The translations under genes were made by a program, and so were the position numbers. From assembly GCF_000982415.1 (NCBI RefSeq), contig NZ_LANI01000024.1, positions 29,103 to 93,102 of the forward strand: DNA of 64,000 nt, read 5' to 3'. Every line of letters begins with the position of its first letter. Positions within the stretch are counted from its first letter, which is position 1. The notes beneath the pieces were generated by a model. It was not told where the DNA came from, did no database searches, and saw only the letters and a program-made list of their open reading frames with translations. The DNA is from Kiloniella litopenaei. Lineage in GTDB: Bacteria; Pseudomonadota; Alphaproteobacteria; Kiloniellales; Kiloniellaceae. Positions 26,519 through 34,560 of this stretch are shown here, in pieces.

Positions 26519-26687
26519 GGCTTTGGGAAAAGGGGCCTGTACGCTGCTACTGAGAGCAATCTCAGTGCGCGATTGGGCGCACTTCCCAAAGCGAGCCGCT
26601 TATCACGCAGCTTGTAAGTCGTGATCTGGAACCTGGCAATAGTGTTCCAGGAGGATGCATTTCACTATGCATCCTCGGCAGGCTTGC
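26519..26687 (+). ncRNA. Candidate structured RNA between fnr and the aldolase gene
   Basis: This stretch of a 423-base gap has no convincing ORF but dense base pairing. CTTTGGGAA (26521-26529) pairs with TTCCCAAAG (26583-26591). Inside are ACTGAGA/TCTCAGT with a GCAA loop (26549-26566) and GCGC/GCGC (26567-26580). After it come ATCACG/CGTGAT (26602-26625), CTGGAAC/GTTCCAG (26626-26650) and AGGATGCAT/ATGCATCCT (26652-26675). GCCTG (26535-26539) could also pair with CAGGC (26679-26683) as a pseudoknot. It resembles no 6S, SRP, tmRNA, RNase P or cobalamin motif that I can recall. Strand is assumed from flanking genes. The rest of the gap (26396-26518, 26688-26818) is A+T-rich with no feature seen. 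Confidence 0.5.
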
Positions 26688-26818
26688 TTCTTCACCCAGC
26701 TTTTAACTTAATTGAACTTTCCTTCTTTTCTTCTGTGCCTTAATCTCTCTACCAGACAATTAATTTGGTAAGCTCTTAGTCAGAAATACTTACTGTTACA
26801 AAAAAATGGATATCTATA

Positions 26819-27595
26819 ATGGCAAGCCCACAACTCAAGAATAAACTCGGCGATCACCACCCCGTTTTTGGATGTTGGATTGATATGTTTAGTCCAATTG
26901 CGACCGAGATTATTGCTCAGGCTGGGAATGACTGTCTGATGATCGATCTGGAACACGGTCCGGGTTCCATCATGGATGCCATCACACAGATGCAAGCGGC
27001 AAAAGCCTATGGTCCAAAAGTTTATGTTCGGGTTTCAAGTAATTCAAATGCAAAGATAAAACGGGTTCTGGATGCCGGCGCAGATGGCGTCATGATACCA
27101 TCGGTTTCCACAAAAGAAGAAGCAGAATATGCAGTAGCTGCAGCTCATTATGCGCCAAAAGGTAAAAGAGGGGTCGCCTCAACGATTATAAGGGGCGCAG
27201 ACTACGGGGTGAACTCTCAAGGTTACTTGAAAAACTTTAACGACCAGATGCTTTTAATTTGTCAGATAGAAGACGCCGAGGGTGTTGAAAATGCTGCGGA
27301 AATCGCAAACACAGATGGCGTTGATATGATTTTCATCGGCCCTTCGGATCTTTCTGCAGACCTTGGGTATCCGGGTGAAACAGATCATCCCGCTGTTCTT
27401 GAATCTATTTATAAAGTTGAGCAAATTGTAAAAGAAGCCGGAAAATTACTTGGTGGGCTCCCAACGCCAAATAGAAACGCAGAATCACTCTTTAAATCTG
27501 GATACGACATGGTTCTGGATGGCAGTGATATTGGTTTTGTCGTAAAAGGAGCCAGAGAAAAAGTTGCTCAACTAAAATCAACCCTTGGTATTTAA
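26819..27595 (+). CDS. HpcH/HpaI family aldolase
   Basis: The 258-residue product belongs to the class II pyruvate-type aldolase family (2-keto-3-deoxy acid aldolases such as HpaI and GarL). Key regions: FGCWIDMFSPIATEIIAQAG (about 14-34), MIDLEHGPGSIMDA with the catalytic His (about 41-54), VRVSSNSNAKIKRVLDAGADGVMIPSV (about 70-96), QIEDAEGVENA with a metal-binding Glu (about 148) and FIGPSDLSADLGYPG with the metal Asp (about 170-184). It splits a hydroxy-oxo acid into pyruvate and an aldehyde; the substrate is unknown. No catabolic partner genes are adjacent. Confidence 0.9.
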   Translation: MASPQLKNKLGDHHPVFGCWIDMFSPIATEIIAQAGNDCLMIDLEHGPGSIMDAITQMQAAKAYGPKVYVRVSSNSNAKIKRVLDAGADGVMIPSVSTKEEAEYAVAAAHYAPKGKRGVASTIIRGADYGVNSQGYLKNFNDQMLLICQIEDAEGVENAAEIANTDGVDMIFIGPSDLSADLGYPGETDHPAVLESIYKVEQIVKEAGKLLGGLPTPNRNAESLFKSGYDMVLDGSDIGFVVKGAREKVAQLKSTLGI

Positions 27596-27613
27596 GTTTT
27601 CAAATAAAACTGA

Positions 27614-28195
27614 TTATAACTTAATAGGCATGCAATATTGTTTTTTGCGTTTAAAAGCCTCACAGGCTTTATTGGCATCTGACTTATTGCCAAAACCTAC
27701 GCCCAATACCCTATAGAATGTGCCTTTTCCTGTGATTTTGATGGACTTGAGTTTAAGAGATAGTCCACTCGTTTCTTTGGGAAAGGCATTTCTTAAATCG
27801 GTCCACTCTTTTTCTGCATTCTGTTTACTTTTATTCGAAGACAGGTGAACCGCATAGTTTCCTGATGCCTTAATAACAGGGGGCTGAGCTATTTTTTCTG
27901 CGTTCTTGAGTGGGGCTGGGTTAATTTTTGGGGCCTCCTTGCTATTATCACTTGCCGAAAGCTCTGTTTTCTCGATTTGATCATTACTATTTTTTACAGA
28001 TGAATCGTCACTTTCAGCAAGGGAATCAAGGGCTTTTTTGGTCGAGTTCGCAGCTTGTTTTGATCCTTTTTTAATATCTTCCCAAAGATCAACTCCCCAT
28101 CCCTTTGTATCGTCATACACACTTTCACAGCCCCCCAATGTCAAAGATAAACATAAGGCCAGAACAGGTGTATAGAAATAACGTGAAATTGGCAT
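27614..28195 (-). CDS. SPOR-domain lipoprotein
   Basis: The 193-residue product has a signal peptide with lipobox LTLGGC (Cys about residue 23), a Lys/Ser/Asp-rich linker (about 40-108) and a C-terminal SPOR-like domain (about 112-193: YAVHLSSNKSKQNAEKEWTDL, then FYRVLGVGFGNKSDANKACEAFKRKKQYC). SPOR domains bind denuded peptidoglycan strands at division sites. Which cell-wall process it serves is unknown. Convergent with the aldolase gene. Confidence 0.82.
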   Translation of the reverse strand: MPISRYFYTPVLALCLSLTLGGCESVYDDTKGWGVDLWEDIKKGSKQAANSTKKALDSLAESDDSSVKNSNDQIEKTELSASDNSKEAPKINPAPLKNAEKIAQPPVIKASGNYAVHLSSNKSKQNAEKEWTDLRNAFPKETSGLSLKLKSIKITGKGTFYRVLGVGFGNKSDANKACEAFKRKKQYCMPIKL

Positions 28196-28299
28196 GTGCG
28201 AGCACCAAATAAGGTTGGATATAGATTACATCCAACCTTAGATAATATATATTTATAAAAAGATAATTAATTCCAAGACTTAAGAATTTAAATTATCTA

Positions 28300-29532
28300 T
28301 TATTTCTTTTCCTTGGGATGATGCTTTTCAATAAAGTCATTAATCACAACGGAAACACTTTCGCGCCATTTACGACCATTAAAAATACCGTAATGCCCGA
28401 CACCCGCCTCAACGTGGTTTTTATGTTTATTTTTTGCAAGCGACGAGCACATTTCATGTGCAGCCTCTGTTTGTCCCGGTGCTGAAATATCGTCCAATTC
28501 ACCCTCTACAGTAAGAAGCGCAGTCTTTTTAATTTTAGAGGGATCAACCAGTTGTCCTTTCCAGGTCATCGTGCCATTGGGCAGGCTTCTTTCCTGAAAG
28601 ATGTGTTGAATTGTATCAAGGTAAAATTCGGCGGTTACATCCATCACCGAAAGGTATTCATCATAAAACTTTTTATGACTCTCTGCTGAATCCCCGTCTC
28701 CTTTAATCAGGTTGTTGAAATGCTGCATATGGGCATCAACATGGCGCATGGAGTTCATGGATATAAAGGCAGCCAGTTGCAGAAAGCCGGGATAAACACG
28801 GCGCCCGGAACCTTCGTATTGAAGAGGAACCGTTGCAGTTAAGTTATCCTTGAACCATGAAAGGGATTTACTGTCTGCCAATTTGGTTACTTCTGTCTCT
28901 GCCGCCCCAGGATCAATGGGCCCGCCCATCAAGGTCATTGTGCTTGGCTGTGCCGGATCATCATTCGCGGCCAGAATTGAAACAGCGGCAAGAACCAGTG
29001 GGGCAGGTTGACATACGGCAATAACATGTAGGTCAGGACCAAGCAGTTTTATATAATCAATCAGATATTCGATATATTCATCCAGCCCGAACTCACCATC
29101 CGATACAGGCACTTTGCTGGCATCTGTCCAGTCCGTGACATAAACTTCATGGTGCTCGACCAGGGTCTTTACAGTCCCACGAAGCAAAGTCGCAAAGTGC
29201 CCCGACATCGGGGACACGAGCAGAATTTTTTTTGGTGATTTTGCCAGATCACATTTAAACCTGATAAGGTCCCCAAAAGGTCTGTGATCAATCCTGGCGA
29301 GATCAATAGGGTGGATACCATCTTCACGATGAATAGCCTGAAAACCCCATTCCGGTTTTCCCCGGTGTCGAATAACGCCTTCGATAACGTCAGCACTCGC
29401 CGCCATTATTTTTCCCATGTAGGTTTGGGAAAGAGGAAACAGAGGATTGTTGAAATAGGTTTTCGTTAGCTGTGTCATGGCGCGCATTGGTCCCAACGCA
29501 GCGCTTTGCATATCAAAGTATGTATATAACAC
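28300..29532 (-). CDS. phaZ: Intracellular polyhydroxyalkanoate depolymerase
   Basis: PhaZ hydrolyses stored PHA granules. From GTG 29532 the product has 410 residues and begins MLYTYFDMQSAALGPMRAM, the usual start of the family; AGGGG lies 8 bases upstream. A TTG six codons further up is less likely. The catalytic Cys sits in AVCQPAPLVLAA (lipase-box-like CQP, about 187), and the C-terminal His in GVGHYGIFNGRKW (about 384). SPMSGHFATLLRGTV (about 108) is also typical. A 17-base palindrome lies about 145 bases upstream. The PHA synthase is elsewhere in the window (54347-56194). Confidence 0.92.
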   Translation of the reverse strand: MLYTYFDMQSAALGPMRAMTQLTKTYFNNPLFPLSQTYMGKIMAASADVIEGVIRHRGKPEWGFQAIHREDGIHPIDLARIDHRPFGDLIRFKCDLAKSPKKILLVSPMSGHFATLLRGTVKTLVEHHEVYVTDWTDASKVPVSDGEFGLDEYIEYLIDYIKLLGPDLHVIAVCQPAPLVLAAVSILAANDDPAQPSTMTLMGGPIDPGAAETEVTKLADSKSLSWFKDNLTATVPLQYEGSGRRVYPGFLQLAAFISMNSMRHVDAHMQHFNNLIKGDGDSAESHKKFYDEYLSVMDVTAEFYLDTIQHIFQERSLPNGTMTWKGQLVDPSKIKKTALLTVEGELDDISAPGQTEAAHEMCSSLAKNKHKNHVEAGVGHYGIFNGRKWRESVSVVINDFIEKHHPKEKK

Positions 29533-29677
29533 GTCATCTACCCCTAACAAATGAAGCAGCTTTATCGAACCAACTGCTAATTATGACCTTCTATTCAAAT
29601 GAAAAATCGCCAAATGAAACCGTAATCAATTTCTGCGCGATGATCATCAGTCGGGTCTAATTCATCAAAACCACATT

Positions 29678-29694
29678 ATTGTGCGCCGCACAAT
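29678..29694. promoter_or_regulatory. Perfect palindrome upstream of phaZ (candidate operator)
   Basis: ATTGTGCGCCGCACAAT has 8-base arms around one central C, containing TGC-N3-GCA. That resembles the TGC/GCA-type sites reported for the PHA-responsive repressor PhaR. It lies about 145 bases before the phaZ start in a 300-base gap with no other gene. Confidence 0.5.
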
Positions 29695-29832
29695 TAAGTC
29701 AAAAGCTAAGCGTCTTTGACCAAACAGTCAATGATTGTCTGGCTTTTCATAGATGTTTCATAAACGCGCCAACTACGAAAATCTATGCAGGTAAAAGTAA
29801 AGAACCTGAAGTAAAAGTTGTGGGAGAGGGGA

Positions 29833-30087
29833 TTAACGTGAGGCAGAGGAGCAAAAATCTCTACCCCTTTTTGTAAGTTTGCAAACAATCCAGTCGGGCT
29901 TTAGGGCATTGCTGAACCACGGTTCTGCCCACCCATGGTCAATACAGGCACGAATAAGACGAGTATCATAATGCTGACCATGCTCATCAAAAAGGGGGAG
30001 TTTACCTCCTGCTTGATCAAGGCCGCGTTTAAGCCACTTAAGCTGTTTTGAATTTGGTTTTTTGGATTGCTTTTTCTTCTCGGGCAT
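29833..30087 (-). CDS. Small basic protein of unknown function
   Basis: I do not recognise this 84-residue product. It is very basic at the N-terminus (MPEKKKQSKKPNSKQLKWLKRG) and then has a compact-looking region, LPLFDEHGQHYDTRLIRACIDHGWAEPWFSNALKPDWIVCKLTKRG. The C-terminal half resembles a small winged-helix-like fold, suggested by the pattern only. No ribosome site is visible. It is 55 bases after another small gene on the same strand. Confidence 0.55.
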   Translation of the reverse strand: MPEKKKQSKKPNSKQLKWLKRGLDQAGGKLPLFDEHGQHYDTRLIRACIDHGWAEPWFSNALKPDWIVCKLTKRGRDFCSSASR

Positions 30088-30142
30088 AATCGCAATTCTA
30101 CCACAAGACGGATGGAATTGCCAAAGGTCTTACGAGCCTGAC

Positions 30143-30340
30143 TTAAGCACCGAGTGAAACAGAGGTGTTTCCTTTGGGTTGTAAAAGACGCTTGACGATT
30201 TCTCTGTACTCGACGTCCCAAACCAGACGATCAAGATCAATATCGTCATTCTTGTCGACCTGAGGTGAAATGAACATGTTTGCTGACATTGACATTTTGG
30301 CCCGCATATCTGTGCGATGTATTCTATTAAAGTTTCCCAT
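30143..30340 (-). CDS. Small protein of unknown function
   Basis: The 65-residue product begins MGNFNRIHRTDMRAKM and has an acidic middle, KNDDIDLDRLVWDVEYREIVKRLLQ. The DLDRLVWDVEYR stretch looks like those in short conserved hypothetical proteins of alphaproteobacteria. A longer reading from 30472 would add 44 hydrophobic, low-quality residues and is not preferred. The function is unknown; ribosome site weak (TAGAG close to the ATG). Confidence 0.5.
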   Translation of the reverse strand: MGNFNRIHRTDMRAKMSMSANMFISPQVDKNDDIDLDRLVWDVEYREIVKRLLQPKGNTSVSLGA

Positions 30341-30491
30341 GACTCTAATATAAGGGAAAAAACAAAGCCGTGGTGGGGCAAAAAAGTGGTAAGAATGTGA
30401 ACAGGATGGATGATGAAACGTCAACATGGTAAGATATGGCCGTACTATTATTAAAAAACAATACCTTACCATGGTTAATTAACGTTAATAT

Positions 30492-31715
30492 CTATATCAC
30501 ATTAAGCTCTTTAACGGGCGTTTTATTGATAATTCTTTCCATGCCAAAGATAGAAAGATCCAGACTCTGATATTTTCCATAGACAATCAGTTCTGATAAC
30601 GCGCGACCTATTGCCGGTGCCTGTTGCAGACCATGCCCGCTAAAGCCGTTGGCAAAGTACAGATTGTCAACATCCGGGTGCGTTCCCAGTATGACATTTT
30701 GATCCAACAGGTTGTATGCATAATGTCCGGCCCATGCATTGATTTGTTTGATAGATTCAAAGGCCGTTACCCGATTGGCAAGGGTGGGCCAGATGTGTTC
30801 GTCAAAAAGATTGTAATCCACATCATAGTCAAAACACTCGGGATCATGACCGTCCAAGGGCGAGGTTCCACAAATAAAGTGTTCCCCCTCTGGCCTGAAA
30901 TAAACCCCGTTGGTATCTACGACAAGTGGGCTGTTGGCTATCTCTTCACGGCAATTAAAGACAAAAACACATCGCTTGCGACTTTCAACGGGAATATCAA
31001 TGCCAGCCATAGCAGCAATACACGACGCCATAGGTCCCGCAGCATTAATAAAATAATCGCCAGAGATTTTTTCAACAGAAGCACTTTCAGGCGTTTTCAA
31101 TTCAGCCGCGACAATCTTACTGCCGAATTTCTTGTTGCCGGATTTTTCAAAGCCTGTGACTTCGCCGTCTTTATATATAATACCAAGTTTTTTGTTCTTG
31201 GCTCTGAACAGTTGCAACAGGCTATAGGCATCAAACCATCCTTCACCGGAAAGCCCCAAAGACCCTAGCGCAAGATCATCACAGTTCATCCAGGGAAACA
31301 GCTCTTTTAAGAGGGCAGGGGTAAGAAGCGAGATATCAGCCCCGAGTTCATTTTGTATCTGATTGTTATAATGAAGTGTCTCCTGTCCCTTATCACTGGC
31401 GAGAAGCAAATACCCCCTTTCCTGTAATCCTATATCCAGTGCATTTGCGGGCTGTTGCTCTGTGTTTAATGCCAGATATTCAGAGAGGTTACGCAGGAAC
31501 TCAATACCAAAGAGGGATATATTGATATTTTCAGGTGTTGAAAATTGCTGCCGAATTGACGCTGCGGACAAAGTTGTTGATGATCCTTGATAGCTGCTGT
31601 CTTTTTCAATGACGGTAATCTTCCCATTAAATGTCGTATCACTTGCCAGAAAGAAAGCTGCGGCACTGCCGATAATACCTCCACCGACAATCACGACATC
31701 TGATGTCTTGGTCAT
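30492..31715 (-). CDS. FAD-dependent oxidoreductase, DAO family
   Basis: The 407-residue enzyme has an N-terminal Rossmann fold, VVIVGGGIIGSAAAFFLA (about 7-24), and a C-terminal FAD-binding segment, NAWAGHYAYNLLDQNVILG ... LYFANGFSGHGLQQAPAIGRALSELI (about 330-385). The pattern fits the D-amino acid oxidase/glycine oxidase/sarcosine oxidase superfamily (FOXRED1-like). Histidine in the SGHG motif and the absence of a sarcosine-type partner gene leave the amine substrate open. It stands alone between small genes and rplM. Confidence 0.88.
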   Translation of the reverse strand: MTKTSDVVIVGGGIIGSAAAFFLASDTTFNGKITVIEKDSSYQGSSTTLSAASIRQQFSTPENINISLFGIEFLRNLSEYLALNTEQQPANALDIGLQERGYLLLASDKGQETLHYNNQIQNELGADISLLTPALLKELFPWMNCDDLALGSLGLSGEGWFDAYSLLQLFRAKNKKLGIIYKDGEVTGFEKSGNKKFGSKIVAAELKTPESASVEKISGDYFINAAGPMASCIAAMAGIDIPVESRKRCVFVFNCREEIANSPLVVDTNGVYFRPEGEHFICGTSPLDGHDPECFDYDVDYNLFDEHIWPTLANRVTAFESIKQINAWAGHYAYNLLDQNVILGTHPDVDNLYFANGFSGHGLQQAPAIGRALSELIVYGKYQSLDLSIFGMERIINKTPVKELNVI

Positions 31716-31892
31716 ACATACTCCATATTTAATATTATATACGAAGCAGCATCTTTACGTGTCGTTCTTACGCAGACAACCGATTTGTTTCTTTTACTGA
31801 AAAAAAAGCATAAAATTATGGGGTAATATAATACCTTAATTTTAAGTAATTGTTTTTTATGATAAAATAAAATTCATGTTGAATATTTTTGT

Positions 31893-31921
31893 TTGACAGG
31901 GGGTATTCACTGTATTAGAAC
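31893..31921 (+). promoter_or_regulatory. Candidate sigma70 promoter of rplM-rpsI
   Basis: TTGACA (31893-31898) is an exact -35 element, followed after 17 bases by TAGAAC (31916-31921) as a weak -10. The start of transcription would be about 31928, giving a leader of about 60 bases. Confidence 0.5.
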
Positions 31922-31929
31922 CCACCCAC

Positions 31930-31954
31930 GCAAGAGCACAGATGTGTGTCTTGC
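31930..31954 (+). promoter_or_regulatory. Hairpin in the rplM leader
   Basis: GCAAGA (31930-31935) pairs with TCTTGC (31949-31954), with CACA/TGTG pairing inside. It would sit at the 5' end of the rplM mRNA. It may be a ribosomal-protein autoregulation element of an undescribed type; this is inference. Confidence 0.35.
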
Positions 31955-31988
31955 CCCCTATGACAACAGTATGCAATGGCTCTGTTAA

Positions 31989-32453
31989 ATGAAAACTTAT
32001 TCTGCTAAACCCGCAGATATTGAGAAAAAGTGGTTCGTGATCGACGCTGAAGGCGTTGTTCTCGGTCGCTTGGCTGTTGAAGTCGCCAATATCCTGCGCG
32101 GTAAAAACAAAGTAACATACACACCACACATGGATTGTGGTGACAATGTTATCATCATCAATGCCGAGAAAGTCGCCCTTACAGGTAACAAACTCGCTGA
32201 CAAAAAGTACTACTGGCATACTGGCCACCCTGGCGGTATCAAAGAACGTACAGCTGGTCAGATCCTTGACGGTCGCTTCCCTGAGCGTGTTGTTCAAAAA
32301 GCTATCGAACGTATGGTTCCAAAAGGTCCTCTCGGTCGTCAGCAAATGCGCAATCTTCGTGTTGTTGTTGGTCCTGACCACAATCATGAAGCTCAGCAGC
32401 CAGAAGTTCTGGATTTTGCTTCTAAAAACACCAAGAACAAGAGGAGCCAGTAA
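31989..32453 (+). CDS. rplM: 50S ribosomal protein L13
   Basis: The 154-residue product matches L13: N-terminal [35 protein letters not shown] (about 27-42), [31 protein letters not shown] core and the [20 protein letters not shown] signature (about 112-131). Codon use is that of a highly expressed gene. rpsI begins 2 bases after the stop. Confidence 0.98.
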   Translation: MKTYSAKPADIEKKWFVIDAEGVVLGRLAVEVANILRGKNKVTYTPHMDCGDNVIIINAEKVALTGNKLADKKYYWHTGHPGGIKERTAGQILDGRFPERVVQKAIERMVPKGPLGRQQMRNLRVVVGPDHNHEAQQPEVLDFASKNTKNKRSQ

Positions 32454-32455
32454 CA

Positions 32456-32941
32456 ATGGCTGAAGAAACCCTCAACTCTTTGAGTGATCTTGGCGGTGCC
32501 GCACCTGCAGTCGAAGACACAAGCGCAGTTGTTGCCGAGCCAAAACTGGACGCACAAGGTCGTGCTTATGCTACTGGTAAGCGTAAAGACGCGATTGCAC
32601 GCGTATGGATCAAGCCAGGTACTGGTAAAATCACCGTAAACGGTCGTGAACAGGAAGTTTACTTCGCACGTCCGGTTCTGCGCATGATGATCGCACAGCC
32701 TTTCGAGACTGTTGAGCGCACTGGTCAGTTCGACGTTGTTTGCACAGTTAAAGGCGGTGGTCTTTCTGGTCAAGCTGGTGCCGTTCGTCACGGTATCTCA
32801 AAAGCTCTTACTTACTTCGAGCCAGGTCTTCGTCCTGCGCTTAAAGCACGCGGCTTCCTTACACGTGATGCCCGTGTTGTTGAACGTAAGAAATACGGTA
32901 AGGCGAAAGCCCGTCGTAGCTTCCAGTTCTCCAAGCGTTAA
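32456..32941 (+). CDS. rpsI: 30S ribosomal protein S9
   Basis: The 161-residue product has the S9 core [26 protein letters not shown] (about 40-65), [18 protein letters not shown] (about 100-117) and the C-terminal [17 protein letters not shown] tail that reaches the decoding centre. An acidic N-terminal extension of about 35 residues is typical of alphaproteobacterial S9. Cotranscribed with rplM and closed by a strong terminator. Confidence 0.98.
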   Translation: MAEETLNSLSDLGGAAPAVEDTSAVVAEPKLDAQGRAYATGKRKDAIARVWIKPGTGKITVNGREQEVYFARPVLRMMIAQPFETVERTGQFDVVCTVKGGGLSGQAGAVRHGISKALTYFEPGLRPALKARGFLTRDARVVERKKYGKAKARRSFQFSKR

Positions 32942-32970
32942 GCTTCGAAGAACAGAAGTTCAGAAATTCG

Positions 32971-33001
32971 AAAAGGGCTGCCAATTTTGGCGGCCCTTTT
33001 T
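32971..33001 (+). terminator. rplM-rpsI terminator
   Basis: AAAAGGGCTGCC pairs with GGCGGCCCTTTT around an AATTTT loop and is followed by T residues, 30 bases after the rpsI stop. Confidence 0.88.
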
Positions 33002-33052
33002 GTGTTTGAACACTAACCCTTCTTCAGTCTTTTTGCGTGGTAAATACTGTCT

Positions 33053-33637
33053 CTATGCAAAAAGTAAATATAGGGCGACCGCAGCTAATCCTGTTCCCAT
33101 AAATATATTGAACAGACGCAGGTGCTTTTCCGTTTGTATCAAAACTTTGGCTTGTCTTCCAACAACGGCCCAGGCGCCAACGCCAATAAAGCAAATCACA
33201 AAATAAAGACCACAAAAAAGGAAAAGGCTCGAAGGATCACCCTTTGTTGTGAAAGCCGTTACGCCTGAAATAGAGGCAATCCATGCTTTAGGATTTAAAA
33301 TGTTGAGCAACATGCCCTGATAAAACCCGGGTTCTGTGCCTTCCTCGAGAGAAACAGTGCCTTTTGCAAACGCGATTTTATAGGCCATATAGAGCATAAA
33401 CGCGGCACCGACATAGCCAATCGCCTTCATAAACTGGGGAAACAAGGTTGTCAGTTCTGCCGCGCCCAAGCCAATGGCAAAGAGCAAGAGGGTAAAACCA
33501 ATTGTGGCTCCGGCAACAAAGGGAATGGTTCGGTAAATCCCATGGTTCAGCCCCGAAGTCATGGTAATAGCATTCACAGGTCCCGGTGAAATCGACATGG
33601 TCAGGGCATAGGTGCACATCGCGATAATAATAGACAT
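33053..33637 (-). CDS. LysE/RhtB family amino acid exporter
   Basis: The 194-residue protein has five to six membrane helices and the LysE family start TMSISPGPVNAITMTSGLNHG (about 14-34) and the mid segment LNILNPKAWIASISGVTAF (about 111-129). Such carriers export amino acids or their analogues. The substrate cannot be named. First gene of a block separating rpsI from argC. Confidence 0.9.
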   Translation of the reverse strand: MSIIIAMCTYALTMSISPGPVNAITMTSGLNHGIYRTIPFVAGATIGFTLLLFAIGLGAAELTTLFPQFMKAIGYVGAAFMLYMAYKIAFAKGTVSLEEGTEPGFYQGMLLNILNPKAWIASISGVTAFTTKGDPSSLFLFCGLYFVICFIGVGAWAVVGRQAKVLIQTEKHLRLFNIFMGTGLAAVALYLLFA

Positions 33638-33785
33638 AAGCTTATAATACTCCTTAGTTCAGAGACTATACCCCTGTCATGAACGGCGCACTATATGTTA
33701 CGGTTTGATTTAACTATTCGATATTTTTATGTAATAAAAAATTTAAACACTTTGCTCAACTAGGGTATTTTCAGGACAATATCAT

Positions 33786-33839
33786 CACCACTGACTGGCA
33801 ATCTGCTTTGACAAGCCAAAGTAATCGCCGTCAGTGGTG
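33786..33839. repeat. Long inverted repeat after the SDR gene
   Basis: CACCACTGAC (33786-33795) pairs with GTCAGTGGTG (33830-33839), and GGC/GCC and CTTTG/CAAAG (33806-33810, 33817-33821) pair inside. It ends 8 bases after the SDR stop (minus strand) and could act as a terminator or mRNA end stabiliser, though no T run follows. It lies in the 210-base gap between the SDR and LysE genes. Confidence 0.6.
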
Positions 33840-33847
33840 CGTGTCAT

Positions 33848-34447
33848 CTAATCCACAATATAGGTCTGTCCTGTCTGTATGCCTTCGACAGATTTACTAT
33901 AGGCAAGGGCGGCTGTGTCTGCATCGACGGGAACGTAGCCCCGGAAGTAAGGGCCATAGCTGTCCATTGCTTCTGTGATAACCGTTGGGCTGACAGAATT
34001 AATACGAACCCGGTTTGGCATTTCCATCGCGGCGGCCTTAACAAAGCTATCGATTGCGCCATTGACCATTGCCGCAGAACTTCCCAGACGAATAGGATCG
34101 CGGTTCAATATACCAGTGCTCAAGGTGAAGGAACCTTCCGGGGCAATGTAATCACGCCCGATCAGGACAAGATTGACCTGACCCATTAATTTGTTTTTGA
34201 TCCCGACCATATAGTCGTCGTCGTTCATTTCCATAAATTCGCCAAAATGAACCGAGCCGGTCGTGGAAACCAAGGCATCAAAAGTTCCAACAGATGCCAG
34301 TGCCTTTTTGATCGTTTCCTTATCCGTAATATCAATCTTTAAGTCTCCTGTCGAACGCCCAGCGGTTATAACTTCGTGGCGAACAGACAGTTCTTTATGA
34401 ACGGCTTTACCTATTGTACCGCTGGCCCCGACGAGAATGATTTTCAT
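33848..34447 (-). CDS. Short-chain dehydrogenase/reductase
   Basis: The 199-residue protein has a Rossmann start, KIILVGASGTIGKAVHKEL (about 2-20), the NNAG-equivalent VSTTGSVHFGEF (about 60-71) and SPTVITEAMDSYGP (about 154-167). The usual catalytic Tyr-x3-Lys is replaced by a SSAAMVNGAIDSF stretch, a feature of this short SDR subgroup rather than damage. NADP preference is suggested by TAGRSTGD. It is divergent from a LysR gene, 113 bases apart, so that regulator may control it. Confidence 0.85.
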   Translation of the reverse strand: MKIILVGASGTIGKAVHKELSVRHEVITAGRSTGDLKIDITDKETIKKALASVGTFDALVSTTGSVHFGEFMEMNDDDYMVGIKNKLMGQVNLVLIGRDYIAPEGSFTLSTGILNRDPIRLGSSAAMVNGAIDSFVKAAAMEMPNRVRINSVSPTVITEAMDSYGPYFRGYVPVDADTAALAYSKSVEGIQTGQTYIVD

Positions 34448-34560
34448 GGTAGTCCTCTTATTTAATACGTTATCAATGGAAATAATTCATTCACTTCTGG
34501 TAAACATATTGTTTTTATTTAAGATGATAAGACCAACAATCATGAACATATTGTTTTCAT

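Noticed and set aside
26519..26687. Cobalamin riboswitch, 6S, SRP RNA, tmRNA or RNase P RNA
   Set aside because: None of the diagnostic motifs I know for these RNAs is present, so the region is reported only as a structured candidate.
30624..31268. Plus-strand open frame of 214 codons
   Set aside because: It is the reverse shadow of the FAD oxidoreductase, whose motifs are complete.
31857..32456. Minus-strand open frame of 199 codons across rplM
   Set aside because: Shadow of the rplM gene, caused by its biased codon use.
33848..34447. SDR gene as inactivated because the Tyr-x3-Lys motif is missing
   Set aside because: The same change is a feature of this short SDR subgroup, and the frame is intact, so it is not called a pseudogene.
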